In this document: piece by piece, positions 8,935-19,104 of the stretch
Layout of the letters: the number at the start of each line of letters is the position of its first letter
Numbering within the stretch: position 1 is the first letter of the stretch
Source: Gallionella capsiferriformans ES-2
GTDB lineage: Bacteria > Pseudomonadota > Gammaproteobacteria > Burkholderiales > Gallionellaceae
Length of the DNA: 64,000 nucleotides
Reading direction: 5' to 3'
Assembly (NCBI RefSeq): GCF_000145255.1
Contig: NC_014394.1
Span: forward strand, 1,922,001-1,986,000
Translations under genes and position numbers: made by a program
Notes under the pieces: generated by a model
The model's database searches: none
Told to the model about the DNA's origin: nothing
The model's input: only the letters and a program-made list of their open reading frames with translations

Positions 8935-9390
8935 TTATTTGGTAGCAGGGGCGCTGACTGCAGAGGCGGCTTCCGCCCTCTTCAATGCATCGGCAGCTTC
9001 AGGCGGCATGTAGTTTTCATCGTGCTTGGCCAGCACTTCTGAGGCGTGCATCACGCCATCCGCCTCCATCTTTCCTTGCGCGACAACCCCCTTACCTTCC
9101 TTGAACAAGTCGGGCAGGATGCCTTTATAGACGACCGGCAATTTTTGTTTTAAGTCGGTAATCATGAAATGCACGGTTAGCCCGTCCTTCTGGCGCTCTA
9201 TACTGCCCTCTTCGACCAGCCCGCCAATACGAAAACTACGTCCCTGCGGTGCCTCCTTGTTGTAAACCTGAGTCGGCGTAAAATACAGACTGACGTTATC
9301 TTTGAGCGCATTGAGCACTAAACCTACCGCAAGCCCTACCGCAGCAATCGCGAGCACAATGTATAAAATTCTTTTCTGACGCGGTTTCAT
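8935..9390 (-). CDS. ccmE: Periplasmic haem chaperone CcmE
   Basis: The start chosen is the ATG at 9390 ([13 protein letters not shown]). It sits one base after the ccmD stop, with GAGGAA just upstream; a start at 9414 would add eight charged residues and overlap ccmD. The 151-residue protein has a membrane anchor (about 8-28) and an OB-fold domain. The covalent haem-binding His123 lies in [11 protein letters not shown], which also holds the conserved Tyr127. CcmE receives haem from the CcmABCD complex and delivers it to CcmF. Confidence 0.95.
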   Translation of the reverse strand: MKPRQKRILYIVLAIAAVGLAVGLVLNALKDNVSLYFTPTQVYNKEAPQGRSFRIGGLVEEGSIERQKDGLTVHFMITDLKQKLPVVYKGILPDLFKEGKGVVAQGKMEADGVMHASEVLAKHDENYMPPEAADALKRAEAASAVSAPATK

Positions 9391-9391
9391 C

Positions 9392-9559
9392 TTATTCCTC
9401 TTCCGAAGCTTCACGCATCAGGCGCACCTGCTGCAGGGTAATTTTTCGTTTATGTATCACCATCGCGATTTCAACCGCGAAGATGATAAAAGCAACTGCG
9501 TAAGAGCCCACCCAGATATAGGTAAGCGGATTTTCTCTCATCCAGATGTCCAGTCCCAT
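9392..9559 (-). CDS. ccmD: Small membrane protein CcmD
   Basis: A 55-residue protein beginning [20 protein letters not shown], with one membrane helix (about 15-35) and a charged C-terminal tail ([19 protein letters not shown]). This is the typical CcmD layout. The start overlaps the ccmC stop by one base (TAATG), and ccmE starts right after its stop. CcmD is needed to release holo-CcmE from CcmC/CcmAB. Confidence 0.92.
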   Translation of the reverse strand: MGLDIWMRENPLTYIWVGSYAVAFIIFAVEIAMVIHKRKITLQQVRLMREASEEE

Positions 9560-10293
9560 TACTTAACCTCCGCCAATTCAGTGATCCATTTGGTATTTTT
9601 TTCACGTTCGAGGATGATGCTGCGCACCCGCATCAACGCAATCGCAATCGCATACAGCCAGCAGGCAGCCAGCATGGTGAACATCGCCTGTTGCATCGCG
9701 ATGTGCATTGAGGTACCCGAGTACTTAATGGTTGAGCCTTGATGCAAGGTGTTCCACCATTTAACCGAGAAATAAATGATAGGCACGTTCACGGAACCGA
9801 CGATCGCCAGCAAGGCTGCTGCGCGGTCAGCCCGACGAGGATCATCAATCGAGGCGTGCAGCGCGATAAATCCGAGGTACAGGAACAACAAGATCAGTTC
9901 CGAGGTCAGGCGCGCATCCCAGACCCACCACGCGCCCCACATCGGTTTTCCCCACAGGGCACCGGTCCAGAGCGAAATAAAGGCAAACAAAGCGCCGGTC
10001 GGCGCTATCGCGCTGGCCATCATCGAAGATAGCCGCGTGTTGAAGATTAGGCCAAGCGCAGCATAACCTGCCATGATCAGATACAAAAACATCGAAATAA
10101 TCGAAGATGGCACGTGAATAAAGATGATGCGATAAAACTCGCCCTGCGTAGCATCACTAGGCGCCACGACAAAGCCGATGTACAAGCCGACCGCAAACAG
10201 GATCGCTGAGGATATCGCGAACCAGGGAATCAACTTGCCGGCGAGCGGATAGAAGGTGGTCGGTGCTGAGTATTTAAACCAGTTAATTGCCAT
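9559..10293 (-). CDS. ccmC: Haem exporter/handling protein CcmC
   Basis: A 244-residue protein with six membrane helices and the WWD motif MWGAWWVWDARLTSEL between helices 3 and 4, the hallmark of the CcmC/CcsA haem-handling family. CcmC presents haem to CcmE at the outer face of the inner membrane. It lies 3 bases after ccmB and overlaps ccmD by one base. Confidence 0.95.
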   Translation of the reverse strand: MAINWFKYSAPTTFYPLAGKLIPWFAISSAILFAVGLYIGFVVAPSDATQGEFYRIIFIHVPSSIISMFLYLIMAGYAALGLIFNTRLSSMMASAIAPTGALFAFISLWTGALWGKPMWGAWWVWDARLTSELILLFLYLGFIALHASIDDPRRADRAAALLAIVGSVNVPIIYFSVKWWNTLHQGSTIKYSGTSMHIAMQQAMFTMLAACWLYAIAIALMRVRSIILEREKNTKWITELAEVK

Positions 10294-10296
10294 ACA

Positions 10297-10980
10297 TTAC
10301 TCCATCGAAATTCTTAATGCCTGTGCCGTCACCCAGGGGGTAAAGGCCAGCGCCAACACCAGCAATGCGCCCATCAAAGATAGATGAGACGACACATTCA
10401 AACCGCTGGTCACCGCCTGCACCGCACCGGTGCCAAAAATCAGCACCGGAATACATAAAGGCAGCACCAGCAGGGAGAGCAGCACGCCGCCGCCTCGCAA
10501 ACCTAAGGTCAGCGCGGCACCGATTGCACCGACCATGCTCAATATGGGCGTACCCAAAAGCAAACTCAACATCAACACGCCGATCGCTTCAACCGACATA
10601 TCGAACTGCAAACCCAGCACCGGCGTCATCAAGACCAGCGGCAAACCCGACACCATCCAGTGTGAGGCCATTTTACCCAGCACCAGCACCGACAATGACT
10701 GGGGCGCGAGCAGCATTTGCTCTAGCGTACCATCCAAATAGTCTGCCGAGAACAATCTGCCCAACGACAACATTGATGCGAGTAAGGCTGCTACCCACAA
10801 AACACCGGGTGCCATTTTGCGCAACATATCCATTTCTGGACCGACACCCAATGGAAACAAACTCACCACCATGACAAAAAAGAACAGTGTCGTCAGTACG
10901 TCCGCGCGGCGACGCATCGCCAGCACGAGATCACGACGTATAACCAGCAACAATAAAGAAAATAACGATAATTTCTTCAT
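10297..10980 (-). CDS. ccmB: Haem ABC exporter permease CcmB
   Basis: A 227-residue hydrophobic protein with six predicted membrane helices and the conserved loop GRLFSADYLDGTLEQMLLAP near residues 73-92. CcmB and CcmA form the ATP-driven part of CcmABCD, which frees holo-CcmE. The start overlaps the ccmA stop by 4 bases. Confidence 0.95.
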   Translation of the reverse strand: MKKLSLFSLLLLVIRRDLVLAMRRRADVLTTLFFFVMVVSLFPLGVGPEMDMLRKMAPGVLWVAALLASMLSLGRLFSADYLDGTLEQMLLAPQSLSVLVLGKMASHWMVSGLPLVLMTPVLGLQFDMSVEAIGVLMLSLLLGTPILSMVGAIGAALTLGLRGGGVLLSLLVLPLCIPVLIFGTGAVQAVTSGLNVSSHLSLMGALLVLALAFTPWVTAQALRISME

Positions 10981-11591
10981 GACAACGACAGACTGCGCAT
11001 CTCCATACCCGCCACGACCAGCGGCTGATGGGTGGTAAAAATAACCATCCCCCCCCCTGCCAAATGTTCGCGGATCAATTCCCCGATCAACGCCACCGCT
11101 CCGACATCTAAAGCGGCCAAAGGTTCATCCAACACCCACAGCCTGGCATCATTCACCAGCAGACGCGCCAGCGAAACGCGGCGGCGCTGCCCTTGTGAGA
11201 GCACCTTAGTCGGCAACCGCTCGCGCCCCTTGATCCCCATGCGTCGCAAGGCGGCAATGGCATCCGCCTCACTCAGTTCCATGCCCGACAACCCCGCCGA
11301 AATACGCAGATTCTCAAGCGCGCTCAATTCATCCTTGATGGCATTCAAATGCCCCAAATACATCATCTGGGCAAAATAATCCTCAGCCAGTTCGCGCACA
11401 TCGGTGCCCCCCCAGGAAATACAGCCCTCATCAGGGGAAATAAAACCGCACAGGGTACGCAACAAGCTGGTCTTTCCGCTGCCATTCGCGCCCTGAACCT
11501 GCATGATCTGCCCCGGCGACAGCGCAAAGCATAATCCCGAAAACAGGCGATGATCACCGCGACTACAAGCAAGATTGCTGACTTCCAGCAT
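10977..11591 (-). CDS. ccmA: Cytochrome c biogenesis ATP-binding protein CcmA
   Basis: The start at 11591 ([17 protein letters not shown]) gives 204 residues, the normal CcmA size; the longer frame to 11807 runs into the divergent fabI promoter and carries no homologous sequence. Walker A is GANGSGKTS, the signature LSQGQRRR and Walker B LWVLDEP. It is the first gene of the nine-gene ccmABCDEFGHI operon. The 114 bases up to fabI on the other strand must hold both promoters. Confidence 0.95.
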   Translation of the reverse strand: MLEVSNLACSRGDHRLFSGLCFALSPGQIMQVQGANGSGKTSLLRTLCGFISPDEGCISWGGTDVRELAEDYFAQMMYLGHLNAIKDELSALENLRISAGLSGMELSEADAIAALRRMGIKGRERLPTKVLSQGQRRRVSLARLLVNDARLWVLDEPLAALDVGAVALIGELIREHLAGGGMVIFTTHQPLVVAGMEMRSLSLS

Positions 11592-11705
11592 GAAAAAAGA
11601 CCTGAAATTGAACAACTCAGGATTATATACGATTGCATACGCCCGATGCGCGACATTCAATTGCTTTATAATTCGCCCACTTTTGACCAACCTGAAGGAG
11701 TACAC

Positions 11706-12494
11706 ATGGGATTTTTGGCCAACAAACGCATTTTGATTACCGGCATGATCAGCACGCGCTCCATTGCCTATGGCGTCGCCGTTGCGATGCACCGTGAAGG
11801 CGCGCAACTAGCGTTCACCTATCAGGGAGAACGCGTGCGCGAGCGCGTTTTAGGATTAGCCCGCGAATTTAACAGTGAACTGGTGTTTGAATGCGACGTC
11901 GCCTCCGACGAGGACATCAACAACTTGTTTATCAACTTGAAGCAGCACTGGGACGGTTTTGACGGTTTTGTGCATGCGATCGCCTTTGCGCCGCGCGAAG
12001 CACTCGAAGGTGAATTTCTCGACGGCTTCAGCCGCGAAGCCTTCCGCGTTGCCCACGACATCAGCTCCTACAGTTTTCCTGCTATGGCCAAAGCTGCACT
12101 GCCGATGATGGAGGGACGCAATGCGGCCATCTTAACATTAAGCTATCTGGGCGCCGTACGCACTATGCCGCATTACAACGTGATGGGCATGGCCAAAGCC
12201 AGCCTTGAAGCGTCCGTGCGATATCTCGCGATGCAGCTGGGTGCACGCGGTATCCGCGCAAACGGCATATCGGCCGGCCCAATCCGTACACTGGCAGCAG
12301 CGGGCATTGCTGATTTCGGGAAACTGCTGGGTTACAACGAAAAACACGCGCCACTTAAACGTAACGTTACGGCCGAAGAAGTAGGCAACGCCGCCGCCTT
12401 CCTGTGCAGCGATCTGGCCAGCGGCATTACCGGCGAAATCACTTATGTCGATGGCGGTTTCAACACCACCTCTCTGGGTTCAACTGAAGCCTGA
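11706..12494 (+). CDS. fabI: Enoyl-[acyl-carrier-protein] reductase [NADH] FabI
   Basis: The start at 11706 follows AAGGAG (11695-11700) by 5 bases and gives 262 residues, the normal FabI length. The Rossmann start is [17 protein letters not shown]. The catalytic set is Tyr147, Tyr157 and Lys164 (HYNVMGMAK), and the C-terminal region is [13 protein letters not shown]. FabI carries out the last step of each fatty-acid elongation round, reducing trans-2-enoyl-ACP with NADH, and is the triclosan target. A TATAAT box at 11667-11672 is a likely -10 element, but no good -35 lies 17 bases before it. A longer in-frame start at 11550 would overlap ccmA and is not supported. Confidence 0.96.
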   Translation: MGFLANKRILITGMISTRSIAYGVAVAMHREGAQLAFTYQGERVRERVLGLAREFNSELVFECDVASDEDINNLFINLKQHWDGFDGFVHAIAFAPREALEGEFLDGFSREAFRVAHDISSYSFPAMAKAALPMMEGRNAAILTLSYLGAVRTMPHYNVMGMAKASLEASVRYLAMQLGARGIRANGISAGPIRTLAAAGIADFGKLLGYNEKHAPLKRNVTAEEVGNAAAFLCSDLASGITGEITYVDGGFNTTSLGSTEA

Positions 12495-12552
12495 ACAGGC
12501 ATCACTGCTTTACGACAGCTAAAGACTGCGTACGCGCTGCAAAAGGGCTCTC

Positions 12553-12942
12553 ATGGGAATTGAAGATACTAAATTTTTGGTCGTGGATGATTTTTCCACC
12601 ATGCGCCGCATCATCAAAAACTTACTCAAAGAACTTGGCTTTGCTAATGTTCAGGAGGCTGAAGACGGCGTCGATGCATTGAAAAAATTACGTGCAGACA
12701 CATATGATTTCGTCGTATCAGACTGGAATATGCCCAATATGACCGGGATTGAACTATTGCGTGAGATTCGTGCGGATACCAAGCTACGCCATCTGCCCGT
12801 TCTGATGGTCACCGCAGAAGCCAAGCGCGAAAATATCATTGAAGCCGCTCAAGCGGGCGCCTCAGGTTATGTAGTCAAGCCGTTCACCGCCTCAACACTG
12901 GATGAAAAGCTGAAAAAAATATTTCAAAGTTTGAACAAGTGA
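12553..12942 (+). CDS. cheY: Chemotaxis response regulator CheY
   Basis: A 129-residue single receiver domain with the exact CheY residue set: Asp12/Asp13, phospho-acceptor Asp57 ([10 protein letters not shown]), Thr87 (MVTAEA) and Lys109 (GYVVKPF). Phospho-CheY binds the flagellar switch protein FliM. The stop overlaps a GTG of the cheZ frame, and cheZ follows at once, so activator and phosphatase are co-expressed. No other che or fli genes lie nearby in this window. Confidence 0.95.
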   Translation: MGIEDTKFLVVDDFSTMRRIIKNLLKELGFANVQEAEDGVDALKKLRADTYDFVVSDWNMPNMTGIELLREIRADTKLRHLPVLMVTAEAKRENIIEAAQAGASGYVVKPFTASTLDEKLKKIFQSLNK

Positions 12943-12959
12943 ACGCGGGCATAACAAAC

Positions 12960-13652
12960 ATGAACGAATCGAACGACGAAGATCTTGAATTGCTGTTTGA
13001 AAGCATACTGGCGAATAACAAGCCTGCCGTTATCGAACCGGCCGAGGCCGCGCCTACCCGTTTGATTAATCAGCTGGGACAAATCACCCGAACCTTGCAC
13101 GACACGCTGCGGGAGTTGGGTTTAAACACACACATCGAACAGGTTGCCTCCTCAATTCCCGATGCCCGCGACCGCTTGAATTATGTAGCAACACTCACAC
13201 AGCAAGCCGCCGAACGGGTGCTCAATGCCACGGAGGCTGTACAACCCCTGGTGCAAAATCTGGAGGCAGAATCACAACAACTGGATCAGCAATGGGATCT
13301 GCTGCTGGCAGGAAAATTAAGCCCTCATGAATTCAAAACATTGGTCATGCGCAATAAAGGCTTTCTGCAAACCCTGCCGGACAAAACCCGCACGGCCAAT
13401 GGTTATCTGATAGAAATTATGATGGCGCAGGACTTTCAGGATTTAACAGGTCAAGTCATCAAAAAAATTATCGATTTGACACAAAACATGGAACGACAAT
13501 TGCTCGGTCTGTTACTGGAAAATTCGCCTATAGAAGGCAGTTCAGAACCCGACAGCAGCCTGGAAAACGGCCCTGTGATTAACCAGAACAACCACAATGT
13601 GGTGACTAATCAGGATCAGGTGGACGATCTACTAGAAAGCTTAGGATTCTAA
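12960..13652 (+). CDS. cheZ: CheY-P phosphatase CheZ
   Basis: With the ATG at 12960 the protein has 230 residues; an upstream in-frame GTG at 12939 overlaps cheY and would add seven. The long helical hairpin ends in MMAQDFQDLTGQVIKKI, where Asp161 and Gln165 match the catalytic Asp143/Gln147 of E. coli CheZ. The C-terminal tail DQVDDLLESLGF is the CheY-binding peptide, joined by an Asn-rich linker. Which start is used is uncertain because neither has a strong ribosome-binding site. Confidence 0.95.
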   Translation: MNESNDEDLELLFESILANNKPAVIEPAEAAPTRLINQLGQITRTLHDTLRELGLNTHIEQVASSIPDARDRLNYVATLTQQAAERVLNATEAVQPLVQNLEAESQQLDQQWDLLLAGKLSPHEFKTLVMRNKGFLQTLPDKTRTANGYLIEIMMAQDFQDLTGQVIKKIIDLTQNMERQLLGLLLENSPIEGSSEPDSSLENGPVINQNNHNVVTNQDQVDDLLESLGF

Positions 13653-13677
13653 AAAATATGCTCCAAGCGGCGCATGC

Positions 13678-14343
13678 TCATGAAGTAGAGCGCAACGTCA
13701 TTGAAAACAGCGCCCCCCCCCCTGCGACATTACCCAGTCGTACCTCTCCACCGCCATGCGCTTCAGCCACCGCCTTGCATAAAGCCAATCCCAGCCCTGT
13801 CGAGGATGACTGATCAGGAACATTACGCTGTACGAGTTCACCGACGACACCTACCCCGACGCCATCGTCCTGCACGTTTAAAATCAGCGCGTCCGGGGTT
13901 TGCTCAACCCATACGCCAACCCGGTGATGCGTATAACGAATCGCATTATTGATTGCGGACTCCATCGCCAACTCCACCAGATTCTCATCCAGCCACGCTG
14001 TCGCCATGCTGCCCATCTTCATCTTCTCGTAATCAATGCTCACGGTAATTTTGTGACCGTGGTGACTTTCTGCCGCCATGCCGGATTGACTGTTGCGAAC
14101 CAAATCTTCGATGAATTCGAGCAAAACGACTTCCTGCCTCAGCGGTTGTAGCCCCGATTGGTCATGCTTATAAAGCGTTAAGAAACTGATCAGGCGGCTC
14201 TTCAAATCGACACAGCGCCGATACGCCCGGAGCCCTTCAGTCGGCGCATTCTCGCGGTGTATCAATTGCTCAAGATCGATTTCCAGCAAGGCCAAGGCAT
14301 TTTTAATGTCATGAACAACCAGTGCAGACAAGGTTTTTTCCAT
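13678..14343 (-). CDS. Soluble sensor histidine kinase without a sensor domain
   Basis: A 221-residue protein consisting only of a short dimerisation region with the phospho-acceptor His11 (VVHDIKNALALLEIDLEQL) and an HATPase_c domain: N box AINNAIRYTHH, G1 box NVQDDGVGVG, G2 box STGLGLALCKAVAEAHGGG. There is no membrane segment and no input domain. Its ATG follows the stop codon of the upstream response-regulator gene with no gap, so the two form a two-component pair. It converges on cheZ, 25 bases away. The signal must come through protein partners, perhaps the regulator's TPR-like region; this is inference. Confidence 0.85.
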   Translation of the reverse strand: MEKTLSALVVHDIKNALALLEIDLEQLIHRENAPTEGLRAYRRCVDLKSRLISFLTLYKHDQSGLQPLRQEVVLLEFIEDLVRNSQSGMAAESHHGHKITVSIDYEKMKMGSMATAWLDENLVELAMESAINNAIRYTHHRVGVWVEQTPDALILNVQDDGVGVGVVGELVQRNVPDQSSSTGLGLALCKAVAEAHGGGEVRLGNVAGGGALFSMTLRSTS

Positions 14344-16008
14344 TTATTTGCTCGCAATCTCATTAAAAAATCGATAGAAATTCATCACCTTCTGATTGTT
14401 TGGCACGAGTTTATCCAGCATCGACAAATAGTTCTTGGCGCGTGCCATAATCTTGTCATCCAGCCCCCCGTGCTTTAACCACAACAAATGTAACTGCGCT
14501 GCCGTCATCAGCGTTTCAATATTTTCTTCCTGAATATCGAGTGCCTCAACAACCATTTGATTAGCCTCCTCGAAATGCGCAGTTCGCATCAGCTTAGTTG
14601 CCTCATCGAGCAGCAGTAAAATCCGCTTGCGTCCGCCATCGATGACATCCTCCACCTTGTCTTTTTGCCCAGTGTCTACCATGGATTTTTTGACGTATCG
14701 CGCGATGCGCATTTCATCCTTACCGCTGCACTGAATGGCCTTGGTTAATAACTTCAAACCTAGAATGACGTCACCCACCTTAAGCGCGGCTTTCCCCAAT
14801 GCCGTCATCACAAAGCTGTTTTTACGGCTGGCCAGCAGGGAAATCGAACGATCCATCAATTTTTTTGCCTTTTCGCGTTCACCGGCATCGAAATAAGCCT
14901 GGGCGAGTATGGCGCCCTTTGCCACACCGAATATCCCTTCATCGCCATGTTTGCGGGCATTTTTCTCCAGCGTGAGCATGGCCGACTTATGGTCTCCCAT
15001 ATCCACCAGCGTCTGAGCAAGCGACAGGTAGTCCCCCGACCTCTCGACCATCGAACCTGTAGACAACTGAATTGCCGCCTCCGCGTTCGCTTTGGCTTCG
15101 TCAAGCCTCCCTAACAAAAAGGCCGCTTGCGCTACAGAACGGAGTCGCTTTGCACTGGGCAAAATTGCGGAGGAGCGTAAGAGCAGATCAAAAGCACCCT
15201 CTTCGTCGTCTGCTTCCAGGCGAATTTTTGCCAGCAGCTCATAAGCTGCGACATAACTCTTATTTTTATCGATCAGTTCACTGGCGAGAGTGGACGCCTG
15301 CGCAGAATCGCCGAGCGCGTAATGCGCACGTGCCATGCCCAGCAGTATCCACGGGGTATCCGCCCGGATGGTTGCGGCCCGCGCATAGGTATCGAGCACC
15401 GCGGTATATTCTTCTAGTTTTAACTGAGCTTCAGCCTTGCGCCGCAACACATCCATCCTGCGCCGGTCGTCTGCGGCCGTTGCGAGCAACTTATTACACT
15501 CATGGATCGCCACATCGTAGCGACGGATATCCATCGCTTTGAGCACCCGCATTAGATAAGTGCGCCGGTCTATCAGACGTTCCAGTCGTGAACGCAACTT
15601 CGCCTCAGAACAGGGTTTGAGCAAATAGTCGTCTGGGATAAATTCAACCGCATTGGCCACAAAACTGTATTCCGTTTCAGCGGTTAGCATGATAAACAAC
15701 GTGGTAGCACTGAGAATATTTTCGTTGCGCAGATATTCTAAGAAGTGCTGGCCGGAGCTCGACTTATTCAAGTTGTAATCGCACAAGATCACATCATAGG
15801 TATTCAGCCCGATCAACTCCAAGGCTTCATGTGCATTGACTGCCACACCAACAGAATTCATTCCGATCGACTGTAATTGCGTGCGTATCGCATGTCGCAT
15901 CGAACTAATGTCATCGATGACCAGTGCAGACAATTTATCGAAACGAATGTATTCGTTTTCTACATGCTTGTCGAAAATGCTCGCGCCCTGAGGGAGGATA
16001 GTAGCCAA
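14344..16008 (-). CDS. Response regulator with a C-terminal TPR-like repeat region
   Basis: A 554-residue protein. A receiver domain covers about residues 25-150 with acidic pair Asp32/Asp33, phospho-acceptor Asp77 (VILCDYNL) and Lys131 (DDYLLKP). It is followed by about 400 residues of helix pairs with TPR spacing, for example WILLGMARAHYALGDSAQA, DEAKANAEAAIQLSTG and AQAYFDAGEREKAKKLMD. There is no DNA-binding or enzymatic output domain, so output is probably by protein binding. Similar REC-TPR proteins occur in Pseudomonas and betaproteobacteria, but I recall no settled function. It is co-transcribed with the histidine kinase gene that follows directly. Confidence 0.85.
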   Translation of the reverse strand: MATILPQGASIFDKHVENEYIRFDKLSALVIDDISSMRHAIRTQLQSIGMNSVGVAVNAHEALELIGLNTYDVILCDYNLNKSSSGQHFLEYLRNENILSATTLFIMLTAETEYSFVANAVEFIPDDYLLKPCSEAKLRSRLERLIDRRTYLMRVLKAMDIRRYDVAIHECNKLLATAADDRRRMDVLRRKAEAQLKLEEYTAVLDTYARAATIRADTPWILLGMARAHYALGDSAQASTLASELIDKNKSYVAAYELLAKIRLEADDEEGAFDLLLRSSAILPSAKRLRSVAQAAFLLGRLDEAKANAEAAIQLSTGSMVERSGDYLSLAQTLVDMGDHKSAMLTLEKNARKHGDEGIFGVAKGAILAQAYFDAGEREKAKKLMDRSISLLASRKNSFVMTALGKAALKVGDVILGLKLLTKAIQCSGKDEMRIARYVKKSMVDTGQKDKVEDVIDGGRKRILLLLDEATKLMRTAHFEEANQMVVEALDIQEENIETLMTAAQLHLLWLKHGGLDDKIMARAKNYLSMLDKLVPNNQKVMNFYRFFNEIASK

Positions 16009-16082
16009 AGCAGTCGAACTCCGGAAAATGTGAGTTTGGTATTCTAGCCTTGATCAGATGAGTCTGCTGACCCTTTATATGT

Positions 16083-16697
16083 TCAGTCGCGCTCAATCAG
16101 CACGCGGACTGGCTTGAAACTCCTGCGATGAACAACACTGACGCCGTGCGCCTGCAAAGCGGCAAGATGCGCGGCGGTTGGATAGCCCTTATGCAGTGCG
16201 AATCCATAGTGCGGATACTGCTCATCGAGCTGCAACATCAGTGCATCTCGATCTGTTTTTGCCAGTATGGACGCAGCAGAAATGGCGGCGACCTTGCTGT
16301 CACCCTTAACAATCGCCTCACTGGCAATCCCCGTATCAGGGCAGTACAAACCGTCGACTAATACAAGCTGCGGCTGAACCTGCAAGGCCTGCACTGCACG
16401 CCTCATCGCAAGCAGCGTCGCCTGCAGGATGTTGAGCCGGTCAATTTCCTCCACTGTTGCATAGGCCACGGCCCAGGCCAGCGCGCATTCGCGGATCAGC
16501 GACGCTAATTTTTCACGCTGTTTTTCGCTAAGTTTTTTCGAATCATTCAGGCCGGGGATGGGATTATTCGGGTCAAGAATTACCGCCGCCGCGCTCACGG
16601 GTCCGGCCAACGGCCCTCGCCCCGCCTCATCCACACCACAGATCAGTGTGAATTTTTCATCATTTAACGCCATCTCGCCTGAGCTGAAGAGCGGCAT
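16083..16697 (-). CDS. rnhB: Ribonuclease HII
   Basis: A 204-residue enzyme with the RNase HII signature [14 protein letters not shown], where Asp and Glu bind metal, plus further acidic residues in LVDGLYCPD and AKTDRDALM. It removes ribonucleotides and RNA primers from DNA. Its ATG shares one base with the lpxB stop (TGATG). A second ATG eight codons in (16673), preceded by AGGCGAG, is also possible. It is the last gene of the envelope cluster, as in many proteobacteria. Confidence 0.95.
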   Translation of the reverse strand: MPLFSSGEMALNDEKFTLICGVDEAGRGPLAGPVSAAAVILDPNNPIPGLNDSKKLSEKQREKLASLIRECALAWAVAYATVEEIDRLNILQATLLAMRRAVQALQVQPQLVLVDGLYCPDTGIASEAIVKGDSKVAAISAASILAKTDRDALMLQLDEQYPHYGFALHKGYPTAAHLAALQAHGVSVVHRRSFKPVRVLIERD

Positions 16698-17851
16698 CAG
16701 ACTGCGGGGAGATAGGGCAGGATTGCAGCGGCGGCTTTCTCACTGGTATTCTGGCGCAGCGTGGCATGCAGCTCAGAAAAAACACCTTCCAGCTGCGCGA
16801 TAGCATCCTTATCGTTCAGCAAGTTGAGCAACGCCTGTGCGAGATTTTCAGGAGTTGCATCGTCCTGTATTAGTTCGGGCACGACAAAGCGCCCGAACAA
16901 AATATTGGGCAAGCCGAAGTAAGGCAGGTAGCTTTTACGCTTCATCATCCGCCAGGTCATCGGATTCAAACGATAAGTAATCACCATGGGGCGTTTGAGC
17001 AGGGCGCATTCGAGCGTTGCAGTGCCTGAGGCCACCAGCACAATATCGGCCGCAATCATAGCGTCCTGCGCATGGCCGAACAACAGCACAAATGGCAAGT
17101 CTTCCGCATCGCAATCGTAAATAGCCTGCTCAAAAATAGTCCGCGTTTCGCGACTAATCAGCGGCACCAGAAAGCGCGCTTCCGGCTCCTGCTGCAAGAT
17201 CAGCTTAGCCGTTTCGATATACAAACGAGCCAGTTGTTTCACCTCAGACTGACGGCTACCGGGCAGAAAAGCAAATACCCTCGCTGACAGCGGAAGGCGC
17301 ATCGACTCCCGCATCCGGTCTCGATTGGGCGAATCGGGCAACATATCCGCTAAAGGATGGCCGACATAATCCACAGAAATTCCGGCATCCCGGTACAGTT
17401 TTGGCTCATGCGGAAAGAGTGCCAGCATGTGCGTCACGGCCCGCTTGATTTTTTTGATGCGCTCGCCGCGCCACGCCCAAATAGAAGGACTGACATAGTG
17501 CACGGTTGGAATGTCGTGTCCTTTGAGCGCCTGTTCCAGATCAAGGTTGAAGTCAGGCGCATCAATACCAATGAACAAAGCCGGACGATGTGCCAGAAAG
17601 TACGCGCGCAACTTAGCCCGGATACCGGTAATTTCACGATAATGGCGCAATACTTCGACATAGCCGAATACCGCGAGTTTTTCCATCGGAAACAAAACTT
17701 GCATACCTGCAGACTGCATTTTAGGCCCGCCAATACCGACAAACTCGATATCCGGACGAGCCAGTTTAAGGGCCACCATCAAATGGCTTGCGAGCAGGTC
17801 ACCTGAGGCCTCGCCTGCGACGATACCGATGACAAGTTTTTTCTGAATCAT
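16697..17851 (-). CDS. lpxB: Lipid-A-disaccharide synthase
   Basis: A 384-residue GT-B glycosyltransferase of family GT19. It starts with [17 protein letters not shown], continues [19 protein letters not shown] and [17 protein letters not shown], and has the donor-site motif [18 protein letters not shown]. It joins UDP-2,3-diacylglucosamine and lipid X to form the lipid A disaccharide at the inner face of the membrane. It lies 6 bases after lpxA and shares a base with rnhB. Confidence 0.96.
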   Translation of the reverse strand: MIQKKLVIGIVAGEASGDLLASHLMVALKLARPDIEFVGIGGPKMQSAGMQVLFPMEKLAVFGYVEVLRHYREITGIRAKLRAYFLAHRPALFIGIDAPDFNLDLEQALKGHDIPTVHYVSPSIWAWRGERIKKIKRAVTHMLALFPHEPKLYRDAGISVDYVGHPLADMLPDSPNRDRMRESMRLPLSARVFAFLPGSRQSEVKQLARLYIETAKLILQQEPEARFLVPLISRETRTIFEQAIYDCDAEDLPFVLLFGHAQDAMIAADIVLVASGTATLECALLKRPMVITYRLNPMTWRMMKRKSYLPYFGLPNILFGRFVVPELIQDDATPENLAQALLNLLNDKDAIAQLEGVFSELHATLRQNTSEKAAAAILPYLPAV

Positions 17852-17857
17852 ACCCGA

Positions 17858-18637
17858 CTACCGAACGATGCCGCGCTGAGTACTCGCCAGAAAATCGACC
17901 AGAGGCTGCAACTCGGCCTGATCCATTTTTGCGATGGCAGTCTGTGCCTCGAGCAGACTTAAACCTGACTTATACAAGACCTTGTAAGCTCGCTTGATGG
18001 CCATAATCGACGCACTTGAAAAACCGCGTCGTTTAAGGCCTTCGGAATTAATACCGTGCGGCGCACTCGGATTGCCGGAAACCAGCACAAAGGGCGGCAC
18101 ATCCTGGAGCAGAATCGTGCCCATGCCGGTGATGATGTGCGCGCCGATACGAACAAACTGATGCACAACGGTAAAACCGCCCAGAATCGCATAGTCCGCG
18201 ACCTCAACATGACCTGCAAGCTGTGCATTGTTGGCAAAAATCGTGTGATTACCGACCTGACAGTCATGCGCCAAATGCACGTAAGCCATAATCCAGTTGT
18301 GATTTCCAACGCGCGTCACGCCGCCATCCTGAGCAGTACCGAGATTGAAAGTACAGAATTCCCGGATGGTATTGTGATCGCCGATTTCCAGTCTGGTCGG
18401 CTCACCTGCATATTTTTTGTCTTGCGGCACTTCGCCTAGCGAACAAAATTGAAAAATATGGTTATGCTCACCGATCGTCGTATGACCGTTGATGACCACA
18501 TGGGGACCTACCACCGTACCGGCACCGATGGTGACATGTTCACCGATCAGCGAGTATGCACCGACTTCAACGTCAGGGGCAAGACGCGCACCCGGATGAA
18601 CAATAGCGCTTGGATGTATTTTCGACTGAGTCATCAA
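17858..18637 (-). CDS. lpxA: UDP-N-acetylglucosamine acyltransferase
   Basis: A 259-residue left-handed beta-helix protein built of hexapeptide repeats ([18 protein letters not shown] and so on), with the catalytic His in [12 protein letters not shown] and the C-terminal helical domain [16 protein letters not shown]. It carries out the first step of lipid A synthesis, moving a 3-hydroxyacyl chain from ACP to UDP-GlcNAc. The start overlaps the fabZ stop by 4 bases. Confidence 0.96.
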   Translation of the reverse strand: MMTQSKIHPSAIVHPGARLAPDVEVGAYSLIGEHVTIGAGTVVGPHVVINGHTTIGEHNHIFQFCSLGEVPQDKKYAGEPTRLEIGDHNTIREFCTFNLGTAQDGGVTRVGNHNWIMAYVHLAHDCQVGNHTIFANNAQLAGHVEVADYAILGGFTVVHQFVRIGAHIITGMGTILLQDVPPFVLVSGNPSAPHGINSEGLKRRGFSSASIMAIKRAYKVLYKSGLSLLEAQTAIAKMDQAELQPLVDFLASTQRGIVR

Positions 18638-19104
18638 GCCACCGTCTTAACCGTGCACATTAGTTCAGCCTCAGCCGCCAACTGCCCGTCGACTTCAGCG
18701 ATGGCTTTAAATTTGTACACTCCGCGCATGCTGCGGGTCAATTCCACCTTAAAAATGAGCTGATCACCCGGGGTGACAGGACGTTTAAAGCGCGCGCCGT
18801 CGATACCGGCAAAGTAATACACTGTGTTTTCATCCGGTTTTTTTTCCATGCTCTGAAAAGACAGCAAAGCAGCAACCTGTGCCATCGCCTCAATAATCAG
18901 CACACCGGGCATAACCGGGTGGTGCGGATAATGCCCCGGAAAAAACGGCTCGTTGATCGTGACATTTTTCAGCGCAACGATATTTTTACCCGGCTCGACC
19001 GACAACACGCGATCAACCAATAAAAAAGGATAACGGTGCGGCAAGCTTTCAAGAATTGCATGAATGTCCATCGCGTGGCCGGCCTTCTCGGACTGAGTAC
19101 TCAT
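18634..19104 (-). CDS. fabZ: 3-hydroxyacyl-[acyl-carrier-protein] dehydratase FabZ
   Basis: A 156-residue hot-dog-fold enzyme. The active-site helix is [19 protein letters not shown], with catalytic His and Glu, and the N-terminus has [13 protein letters not shown]. FabZ dehydrates 3-hydroxyacyl-ACP in fatty-acid elongation and competes with LpxA/LpxD for the same substrate, which explains its place between them. The ATG at 19104 overlaps the lpxD stop by 4 bases; a later ATG at 19071 is less likely. Confidence 0.95.
   Translation of the reverse strand: MSTQSEKAGHAMDIHAILESLPHRYPFLLVDRVLSVEPGKNIVALKNVTINEPFFPGHYPHHPVMPGVLIIEAMAQVAALLSFQSMEKKPDENTVYYFAGIDGARFKRPVTPGDQLIFKVELTRSMRGVYKFKAIAEVDGQLAAEAELMCTVKTVA

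Noticed and set aside
9391..9414. Longer CcmE start at 9414
   Set aside because: It would overlap ccmD; the ATG at 9390 has a good ribosome-binding site and usual length.
11592..11807. Upstream extension of CcmA
   Set aside because: It crosses the divergent promoter region and the fabI start; the protein from 11591 has the standard CcmA length.
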